A stretch of DNA of 24,056 bases from Sedimentisphaerales bacterium. Its GTDB lineage: Bacteria > Planctomycetota > Phycisphaerae > Sedimentisphaerales > SG8-4. Made by a program: the position numbers and the translations under genes. The stretch covers positions 1 to 24,056 of the forward strand of contig JAFGCA010000213.1 in NCBI GenBank assembly GCA_016932895.1. Direction: 5' to 3'. Below, piece after piece: positions 17,935-24,056 of this stretch. How positions within the stretch are numbered: position 1 is the first letter of the stretch; each line of letters opens with the position of its first letter. The notes beneath the pieces were generated by a model that was given only the letters and a program-made list of their open reading frames with translations, did not search any database and was not told where the DNA came from.

Positions 17935-18008
17935 TTATTCTCTGCTGTCCAATATAATCAGCATCTGGCGATGATCCATGTAAATGCTTATTCGAACAAG
18001 TCCCCGAC

Positions 18009-18214
18009 GCATGAAGGATGCCTCGGCCCGCAAGCTGGGGATCGCCTTGATCCCGTTTGAACGCATCGGCCTCCGTCGAGACGCAGAGCGGACATTACTG
18101 GAAAAGCAGCAATGAGAATACAAGCCATACCGTGTCGCCTTGCCCTGATTGCTCCGACTGCATTGACCGACGCCATCTCACTCACCACCGCAGATTCAAA
18201 GGATCAACACTTAT
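18009..18214. repeat. Direct repeat copy B: remnant of beta-helix gene tail plus spacer
   Basis: Copy B of the repeat at 15039-15227. Its first part, 18011-18115, is still open and encodes the same tail (KDASARKLGIA ... FERIGLRRDAER ... stop), yet no beta-helix gene precedes it: similarity stops abruptly at about 18009, where the AT-rich island ends. The spacer runs to the GH35 start codon at 18213. Confidence 0.85.
18011..18115 (+). pseudogene. 34-codon remnant of a beta-helix glycosidase gene C-terminus
   Basis: The remnant aligns with the last 34 codons of the gene ending at 15145, with mostly conservative changes (APILFERIG versus ALIPFERIG). It ends at TGA 18113-18115. The missing upstream ~1100 codons imply that a second copy of the beta-helix gene, or the original one, once ended here and was displaced by the island at about 15230-18008. 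Confidence 0.7.
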
Positions 18215-18216
18215 GA
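18112..18216 (+). other. Possible 34-residue small ORF overlapping both neighbours
   Basis: ATG 18112 overlaps the stop of the remnant (AATGA), and its stop TGA 18214-18216 overlaps the GH35 start (TTATGA). The peptide begins MRIQAIPCRLALIAPTAL and resembles a weak signal peptide. The overlaps would allow translational coupling, but in copy A the matching frame is broken after seven codons, so it may be accidental. Confidence 0.25.
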
Positions 18217-20711
18217 CTCTTCATCCTCCATCATCGCTTAAAAGCCCTCGCACCCTCATGTGCCTTCTTTGCGTCGTGTCCCTGATCACGATTACTGCGC
18301 CGGGTGGCTCGCAGGAGGCGATGAAACGGTTCCGAAAGGATTTTCCACAGTCGGCCGTCAAAGCGCCTCTGGAAATACGACTTCCCGTTTCGCGCACGCC
18401 GATCCTCACAGGCCATCTCGGCCTTGGAGAAACCCACGGTCCCGGGGGGCACACGTTGTGGGCGGACAACCGGAGCCTGTATCGGGAGGGGAAGCCGTGG
18501 GTTCCCGTCATGGGTGAGTTTCATTTCACGCGCTGTCCGCAAGACGAGTGGCGCGATGCCTTGCTCAAGATGAAGGCCGGCGGGATCGATATCGTGGCCA
18601 CCTACGTGTTCTGGATCCATCACGAGGAAGTCCGAGGCGGCTACGACTGGGGCGGGCAGCGTTCCCTACGGGACTTCCTGAAGCTGTGTCACGAACTCGG
18701 GCTCTATGCGTTTGTGCGGATGGGACCCTGGTCGCATGGTGAGGTCCGCAACGGTGGTTTCCCCGACTGGTTGCAACACCCTGAAAAGCAGACGACGCAA
18801 TCTCCAGCCGCTACCTCCGGCAAACCAGGCGAGATGGGCGCGCTGCAACTCGTGTCGGCCAACAAGCTCCGCACTGCGGACCCGGACTTCCTGAAACTGG
18901 CCACGGCGCATTATGCGGAAATCGCCGCCCAGATGAAAGGGCTGCTGTGGAAAGACGGAGGCCCGGTCATCGCCGTGCAGTTCGACAATGAAAGCAACGA
19001 CCTTTCGTATCTGTTCGCGCTGAAGAAGATTGCGCGGGGATTGGGCGTGGACGTGCCATTCTACTGCATGACGGGTTGGGGACAGTCGCTGCCTACGGAG
19101 GAGTTGATTCCACTCTACGGCGGTTATGTGGACGGTTTCTGGACGGACAATCCCCGCGATTTTCTGGATGCCTTCGATTTCTCGCCCATACGCAGTCACA
19201 TGGACAAGGAGAACCGGATCCTGCACCGCTTTCCTTATGCCTGCTGCGAAATCGGGGGTGGGATGGTCTCCAGCTACGACAACCGCATTCATACCACCGA
19301 GCGGGACACCGAGGCGCTGGCGCTGGTCAAGCTGGGCTCGGGCAACAACCTGCCCGGCTATTACATGTATCAGGGCGGACAGAATCCGGAGGGGCGGCTC
19401 ACGGTTCTGAACGAGTCCAAGGCCAGCGGTTACCCCAACGATCTGCCGGTGAAGGACTACGATTTCACCGCCCCGTTGGGCGCATTCGGCCAGGTCCGCG
19501 AACGCTACCATCGCCTGCGATTGCAGCACTTGTTCCTGCGTGATTTCGGCACCCTGCTGGCGCACATGCCGCCATACTTTCCTGAGCAGAAGCCGCCTTC
19601 GCCAGACGATGTTACGACCTTGCGCTGGAGTGTGCGCTCAGATGGCCAGAGCGGTTTCCTGTTCTTCAACAATCATCATCGTACGGCGCCTTGGCCCACT
19701 CGGACGGGGGTGCAGTTCGCCCTCCAGTTCGACTCCGGAACACAGCTCGTGCCGCGCGAACCTTTCGATATTCCCGCCGGCGCGTACGGTTTCTGGCCGG
19801 TGAATCTCGACTGCGCCGGCGTCAGGCTGGACTACGCCACGGCACAGTTGATCGCTCGTTTGGAGGCTGACGGCCAGCAATGGTTCTTCTTCGCCGCCAA
19901 CGAGGGGATTATTCCCGAGTTCGCCTTTGCCGGCGAGAAACCGCGAGGGTGCGAACCTGGCCTCGGAATCGCTTTCACCCGGAAGAACCGTGAGGGCGCC
20001 AAGGCGAACTTCGTGGTCTTGTCATCGGATCAAGGTCGCCAGTTCTGGAAACTGCCGCTGGCCGGATGTGACCGCGTGGTGCTGTCGCCCAATTCGCTGC
20101 TGCCCGACAGTGAGGGCCAAATCCGCCTTGAGACTCTGGGCGCTGAACCGGCGCGGTTCGCCGTGTTTCCGCCATTGTCCGCCGTTCGCTTTGAGAGTCG
20201 TCGGCTCAGAACAAAGAAGCGAGGCTTGTTTACTGAATACCGGCTGCCGAAGCCGGCGGTGCCGCGGGAGCGCATCGAAGCGCTGCCGGTCAAGGCGGCG
20301 GTCCTGCAAACCGTGAATGCGCCCAACGCCATGGATGAGTCAATCTGGACCGACGCCGGCGTGTGGCGGATCATCGTGCCTGCGGCGTGGCGACAACGCG
20401 ACACCCTCTTGCGCATCCACTTTGTCGGCGACGTCGCGCGGCTCTACGCCGGGGGCAAACTCGTGGCGGACAAATTCTACAGCGGTCAACCGTTTGACTT
20501 CGCACTCTGGCGCACTCCGCCGGACCAACGCGACACCCTCGAACTGCGCGTGATGCCACTCCACCCTCAGTCGGCAACGCGACTTCCATCTGCCATGCGC
20601 CCCCTGCCTCAGCTTTCTGAGCCAGGTGCCGAGGCAAAACGAATCCAAGGTCTGGAACGACGGCAATTGCAGCTCGATATTCGTGGCAGCACTTCGGACC
20701 TCACACAGTGA
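18213..20711 (+). CDS. GH35-like beta-galactosidase, secreted
   Basis: 832 residues from ATG 18213, which has AAAGGA about nine bases upstream and opens a hydrophobic signal (LMCLLCVVSLITIT). Longer in-frame starts upstream lie in the repeat and are rejected. The barrel shows the GH35 run: GEFHFTRCPQDEWRDALLKM, then TYVFWIHHEE, then LYAFVRMGPWSHGEVRNGGF. Glu260 in VQFDNES sits where GH35 has the acid/base of its V-x-N-E motif, and Glu346 in YACCEIGGGM is the candidate nucleophile. After about residue 450 beta-rich C-terminal domains follow, ending in a jelly-roll-like part (VWRIIVPAAW, VARLYAGGKLVADKFY) usual for large GH35 enzymes. Expected reaction: release of terminal beta-galactose, or a related sugar, from a side chain outside the cytoplasm. 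It is followed after 14 bp by the next gene, so the two are probably co-transcribed. Confidence 0.85.
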   Translation: MTLHPPSSLKSPRTLMCLLCVVSLITITAPGGSQEAMKRFRKDFPQSAVKAPLEIRLPVSRTPILTGHLGLGETHGPGGHTLWADNRSLYREGKPWVPVMGEFHFTRCPQDEWRDALLKMKAGGIDIVATYVFWIHHEEVRGGYDWGGQRSLRDFLKLCHELGLYAFVRMGPWSHGEVRNGGFPDWLQHPEKQTTQSPAATSGKPGEMGALQLVSANKLRTADPDFLKLATAHYAEIAAQMKGLLWKDGGPVIAVQFDNESNDLSYLFALKKIARGLGVDVPFYCMTGWGQSLPTEELIPLYGGYVDGFWTDNPRDFLDAFDFSPIRSHMDKENRILHRFPYACCEIGGGMVSSYDNRIHTTERDTEALALVKLGSGNNLPGYYMYQGGQNPEGRLTVLNESKASGYPNDLPVKDYDFTAPLGAFGQVRERYHRLRLQHLFLRDFGTLLAHMPPYFPEQKPPSPDDVTTLRWSVRSDGQSGFLFFNNHHRTAPWPTRTGVQFALQFDSGTQLVPREPFDIPAGAYGFWPVNLDCAGVRLDYATAQLIARLEADGQQWFFFAANEGIIPEFAFAGEKPRGCEPGLGIAFTRKNREGAKANFVVLSSDQGRQFWKLPLAGCDRVVLSPNSLLPDSEGQIRLETLGAEPARFAVFPPLSAVRFESRRLRTKKRGLFTEYRLPKPAVPRERIEALPVKAAVLQTVNAPNAMDESIWTDAGVWRIIVPAAWRQRDTLLRIHFVGDVARLYAGGKLVADKFYSGQPFDFALWRTPPDQRDTLELRVMPLHPQSATRLPSAMRPLPQLSEPGAEAKRIQGLERRQLQLDIRGSTSDLTQ

Positions 20712-20728
20712 CCTAACGGAGCCCTATG

Positions 20729-23302
20729 ATGACAAGTTGCAGATTAACGGGTCCAGCGTTCCTCCTGGGTTTGCTCTGCCTTCCGTTGCCAGCTCAGCAG
20801 GTCCACCCGCCCTACCCGGATGTCAAAGAGATGATCCGCGAACCGTTCGACAATTTTCTCGACGGAACCATTGCCTGCGGCTGGGAAGCGCTGCGCCATC
20901 GGATGCGCGGCAATATCTACCAGAGTAACCCAGGCCGGCTCGAGGCACCGAGGCTGACCCAATTCGAACGGCTCGTGGTCGGCAACCCGGAGGACGTGGC
21001 AACAGTGAATCGGGAGATTGTCGAGTATTGCCGGCAGAAGCAGGCCGAGATCGAGGCGGCTTGGAACGATCCGAAGCGACGGCATCCCGCCAAGGAGGTT
21101 TGCCAATATCAGACCGAGCTGATTCCGCTGGCCATCCTAACATTAAGGATTGGTGAACGCCTCACGCCGGAGGCGCATCAGGCTATCAAGAGCATCCTTA
21201 CGGCTTTCCATCCCGTAACCGCCGACGTCGAGCCGACCCTGTGGATGCACGGGCCCGGTTACAATGGCGCGAATGCCCACGACTACCTGAGTTTCCTGGC
21301 GTTGACCTGGGCTGTCACCGGCAACCCCGACGTTCGGGACGCCGCTTACTGGGGGCTGCGCGGCGAACTCGAACACCTGAACCTGAGCGGCGACATCTCG
21401 GAGTTCAATGTGCTGGAAGCGCATTGGTGCGGCTCGAATGGTTACGATGCGATGAAGGCCTTTGTGCGCGATCCCGAACTGGCACGGATGGCCCGCCTGA
21501 TCGCCGAACGCCTTTGGTTGAACCGCTTCCTGATGTGGTCGCCCGTGGTGGAACGGATCACCGGACCAGGCAGCCGCATGGCCCCAGGAGCCTGGCTGGG
21601 CACGAGCGGCGATCGCCTCCAGTTCGCCACCGGCGTCGCGAAACCAATTTGGCTCAACGAGTTCTTCGACTGGGGGGTCTGGCAACTGCGTGCTACTGGC
21701 GGACGCTGGCCGTTGGATGACGTGCAAGGCATGGTGCCCGACCTGCCCGCCTATCTGCAGGATGTGGCCTGGCGCAAGCAGTTCCCGAACGAACTTCGTT
21801 GCTCGGTGCAGCTTATCCCATGGATGAATCGTTATCCGAAGCTGCCGGGCGTGTCGGATGCGCGGCCCGATCCCGTGCTCGGCGAAATGGTCAACTACCA
21901 GACCGCTCAATACGCGTTGGGCTCCATCAACCATCCTTACGAGGCATCCGGCTGCATGGTTTACGCATCCGCCTGGTGGAATGACAGCCGGGCCCAGGCC
22001 GATGCGCCGCTCGGCAGCCCCATACGCTTCGCCGCGCTTTACCCGCACTATGTGTTCAACGGTGCCGCATTCATGGACCGCACAGAGCTCTACTTCGAGA
22101 ACCGTCCCAACCAGCCACTCCAGGATGAATGGACGAAATTGCCCGGCCCGTGGATGCGGGAGTTCAGCGAGCGGGGCCGTGCCGGCGTCCTCCAACACAA
22201 GAACACGCTGCTCTACACCTATTCCGGGCGCAATCGCGGTCACAACGATATCCGCCCCGTCGCCGATAAACTCCATCGCGTGTCGGCGGGCATGTTCCTT
22301 TTCCGCTGGCAGCCGGGGCTGGAGGGTCTCTTTGTCAACCGCGAGCCGGTCAGGCGCCTTCCGCTGGAACTCAAGCCCGGCGACTGGTGGTTCATTCAAG
22401 ATGGCGACACGTATGCAGGTGTTCGACCGCTCGAAGCCACGCACCTGCGCGGCCCCTGCAAGACCACCCTCGAGGAAAGGACCCGGCAGGTCGTGTTGTA
22501 TCAGGACAACTACGTGGGTGAGTCCATCAACGGCATTGCCGACGAGGAATGGGTGAAAGCTCGCAGCGGGTTTGTGGTGGAACTCGGCGATGCTGCGGAG
22601 TTCGGCTCATTCGAGCGGTTCCGAGACCTCATGCTCAAGGCGAAGGTGAAAGAGTCGGCCGACGGGTTCATCCGTCACATTCAATACCGGAGGCCGGGCC
22701 GACAGCTCGAAATGAAGTGGCACTGCTACAAGGAAGATTACCTCCTGCGCCGGATCGACGGCCGGAATCACTCCACCGTGCGGCACCTTCAGTCGCCTGA
22801 GTTCGCCGTTGGCGAAAGCGGATTGCGTACGCACGACGCGCGCCTGAAGACCAAAACTGGCGAAACGGTTTGGCTGCTTTCCGCCGCCTCATCCCGGACG
22901 TATGTCGCCTATCAACCGCATCCGCACGGCCAGCTTCCGCTCTTATTGCACACGCCGATCGCCCGGATTGAAAGCGATCGATTCCCTTTCGGAAAGCTGG
23001 TGACACGTCTGACTGACGATGGCATTCTGGCACTGGAGATTGACGCGAGTTTCCGCCCCTTCTGGAGCAGCGTGCATTGGCGCGCGAACGTCTGGCAGGA
23101 CCTCGGCACGCACCCTAGCGATATTCTTGTCCATACCGATGCACCGAAGGTCACGGCGGTGATCAACGGCGACGAGATGCCTGTGGTGTGCGAGAGGCGT
23201 GATGGCCAGGTCGTATGGGTGCTCGATCCCTATGCGCGACTGCCGCGCGTGCGGGACCGCATTGGCAGCAACCGGCCAACCAATCTCCTCCCGGGACAAT
23301 GA
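20729..23302 (+). CDS. Secreted alpha/alpha-toroid plus beta-sandwich protein, polysaccharide-lyase-like
   Basis: 857 residues from the second of two adjacent ATGs (20726, 20729); GGAG at 20718-20721 gives seven bases of spacing to 20729. The signal peptide is near residues 1-23 (FLLGLLCLPLPAQ). Residues about 30-430 are helix-rich with aromatic and His/Asn clusters: GPGYNGANAHDYLSF (Tyr178, His184), LEAHWCGSNGYDAM (about 230) and LTWAVTGNPDVRDAA, as expected for a toroid. Residues about 520-850 are beta-rich (GDWWFIQDGDTYAGVRPL, FVVELGDAAEFGSF). This two-part build is typical of heparinase II/III-like and alginate-lyase-like proteins, with Asn/His/Tyr as usual catalytic residues, but I cannot place it in a named family. 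It is the last gene of the run; no terminator hairpin is evident after 23302. Confidence 0.75.
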   Translation: MTSCRLTGPAFLLGLLCLPLPAQQVHPPYPDVKEMIREPFDNFLDGTIACGWEALRHRMRGNIYQSNPGRLEAPRLTQFERLVVGNPEDVATVNREIVEYCRQKQAEIEAAWNDPKRRHPAKEVCQYQTELIPLAILTLRIGERLTPEAHQAIKSILTAFHPVTADVEPTLWMHGPGYNGANAHDYLSFLALTWAVTGNPDVRDAAYWGLRGELEHLNLSGDISEFNVLEAHWCGSNGYDAMKAFVRDPELARMARLIAERLWLNRFLMWSPVVERITGPGSRMAPGAWLGTSGDRLQFATGVAKPIWLNEFFDWGVWQLRATGGRWPLDDVQGMVPDLPAYLQDVAWRKQFPNELRCSVQLIPWMNRYPKLPGVSDARPDPVLGEMVNYQTAQYALGSINHPYEASGCMVYASAWWNDSRAQADAPLGSPIRFAALYPHYVFNGAAFMDRTELYFENRPNQPLQDEWTKLPGPWMREFSERGRAGVLQHKNTLLYTYSGRNRGHNDIRPVADKLHRVSAGMFLFRWQPGLEGLFVNREPVRRLPLELKPGDWWFIQDGDTYAGVRPLEATHLRGPCKTTLEERTRQVVLYQDNYVGESINGIADEEWVKARSGFVVELGDAAEFGSFERFRDLMLKAKVKESADGFIRHIQYRRPGRQLEMKWHCYKEDYLLRRIDGRNHSTVRHLQSPEFAVGESGLRTHDARLKTKTGETVWLLSAASSRTYVAYQPHPHGQLPLLLHTPIARIESDRFPFGKLVTRLTDDGILALEIDASFRPFWSSVHWRANVWQDLGTHPSDILVHTDAPKVTAVINGDEMPVVCERRDGQVVWVLDPYARLPRVRDRIGSNRPTNLLPGQ

Positions 23303-23563
23303 AGCGGTGACCAGCGTGAACCGTTGACGCCTTCGACATCAGTGCTGCTCCTTGAGTTTTTGGAGCACGGGGCCGGTGTTCTCCATCTGCTTCAGCAGAA
23401 TCTGGATGGCGAATCGTGAACGGAAGGCCACTCCCGTGCCTGTCAAGCACCAATAAGACCAACCCGGGCACCGGCCATATGCCCTTGAGTGCCATACAGT
23501 TACGTCCCCGCGGCTCCACGCTGGGATTTTTGCGGCCTTCAGCCGCTACAATGCCTTTCGAAT
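23303..23563. other. Intergenic flank, no intact gene
   Basis: Apart from the possible minus-strand tail at 23339-23440, I see no coding signal, hairpin followed by a T-run, or tRNA-like fold here. The junction between the end of the lyase-like gene and the IS remnant marks the right border of the plus-strand locus. Confidence 0.4.
23339..23440 (-). pseudogene. Possible minus-strand gene tail
   Basis: Reading minus, an open stretch ends at TGA (23341-23339) with GVAFRSRFAIQILLKQMENT then GPVLQKLKEQH. It looks like the amphipathic C-terminal helix of a real protein, but upstream the frame gives Cys/Trp-rich, unlikely protein and no start is found. It may be the end of a deleted gene; low confidence. 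Confidence 0.2.
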
Positions 23564-23878
23564 CGGCGTCGGTCGCTCTATGAAGCATTGGAGGAGGCAC
23601 CATGGTTGACCCAGTTGATGGAGATGGCCGAGCAGAGGCACCTGGAGCGGACGCTCAAGCAACTGGAGCGTCAGGACCTCCTGATCCTGGATGAACCGGG
23701 ATACGTGCCGTTCTCGGGGACGGCCGCGGAATTACTCTTCGAGGTCATCAGCCGAGCCTATGAGCGGTTGAGCCTGATCGTAACGACGGACCTTCCGTTC
23801 GAGTCCTGGGGGGAGATCTTTGGCTGTGACCGACCACACCGGAACGCCGCTACATCTGAAAACAGCCCGCTTCCTTGA
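23564..23878 (+). pseudogene. istB: Remnant of an IS21-family istB helper-ATPase gene
   Basis: The frame contains LKQLERQDLLILDEPGYVPF, the Walker B region of IstB (family form LLILDELGYVPF), followed by AELLFEVISRAYERLSLIVT, then TDLPFESWGEIFG, all in IstB order and spacing. IstB is about 245 residues and loads the IS21 transposase onto target DNA. Here the N-terminal ~100 residues with the Walker A P-loop are missing, and after EIFG the usual L-T-x-A-L-L-D-R-L-x-H end is not found in frame. The upstream partner istA and the terminal repeats are not visible in the window. Confidence 0.75.
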
Positions 23879-24056
23879 GGGTGTTCAGAGCAAGCTCACT
23901 CCACGCGGAATTGTCGTGTTCAATCTGTCGAGTAGGCGTACTATAGCTCTCTCACGTAGGCATGCTTTTTATTCTCTGTTGCTCCTCGCTTTCGCCGGAG
24001 GAGTGCCACAATATTCTGCCCTATGAAAGAGTATCAACGCCCCTCACAGAACCGGA
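23879..24056. other. Right-edge sequence, nothing recognisable
   Basis: A short open frame (23820-24026) overlaps the istB remnant in another frame and has no family resemblance. No inverted repeat end or gene start can be supported before the window closes. Confidence 0.4.

Noticed and set aside
18057..18212. Extended N-terminus for the GH35-like protein from ATG 18057
   Set aside because: The added 52 residues fall in the duplicated spacer, read out of frame with the gene-tail remnant, and would bury the signal peptide. ATG 18213 has a ribosome site and a signal peptide.

Overview
The window is GC-rich bacterial DNA with a secreted-polysaccharide-degradation flavour. LamG-type and CARDB/PPC-type extracellular proteins, a Tat-exported beta-propeller, parallel beta-helix glycosidases and a GH35-like enzyme suggest the Planctomycetota-Verrucomicrobiota-Lentisphaerota-Kiritimatiellota group. 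This is an inference from protein style: there is no rRNA, tRNA or ribosomal gene here to prove it. No SusC/SusD, TonB receptor, transporter, sulfatase or transcriptional regulator is visible.

Layout. (1) 1-6045, minus strand: one unbroken reading frame of at least 2015 codons, cut by the left edge. It encodes a giant secreted surface protein with a signal peptide, carboxypeptidase-regulatory-like repeats, five tandem ~117-residue PPC-like repeats each carrying W-G-[N/D]-N, Ig-like modules, Asp-rich calcium-loop-like segments and a CARDB-like domain. (2) 6046-7392: a mostly non-coding, eroded region with a promoter for the giant gene, a cluster of CAAGTGG boxes and the broken start of a LamG-type secreted protein. 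(3) 7393-15145, plus strand: three closely spaced genes, namely a Tat-exported TolB-like propeller protein, a 939-residue barrel/GATase-like protein of no recognised family, and a fusion of a GH28-like and a GH141-like beta-helix module. (4) About 15230-18008: a visibly AT-richer island carrying a LamG + five-bladed-propeller + beta-sandwich protein. Its signal peptide lies in a different frame, so there is a frameshift. The island is bracketed by an imperfect ~190-205 bp direct repeat that duplicates the end of the beta-helix gene plus the following intergenic spacer. (5) 18213-23302: a GH35-like beta-galactosidase and, 14 bp later, an 857-residue protein that looks like an alpha/alpha toroid plus beta-sandwich (lyase-like). 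(6) 23303-24056: an eroded flank with a remnant of an IS21-type istB ATPase gene.

The five or six co-directional plus-strand genes most likely form one degradation locus for a complex, probably pectin- or rhamnogalacturonan-like or otherwise galactose-containing, polysaccharide. The beta-helix fusion, GH35-like enzyme, lyase-like protein and the two propeller proteins would act outside the cytoplasm, since most have export signals. The substrate is inferred from family resemblance only. The locus is bordered by gene debris and an IS fragment and carries an internal compositional island, which together point to assembly by transfer and recombination.
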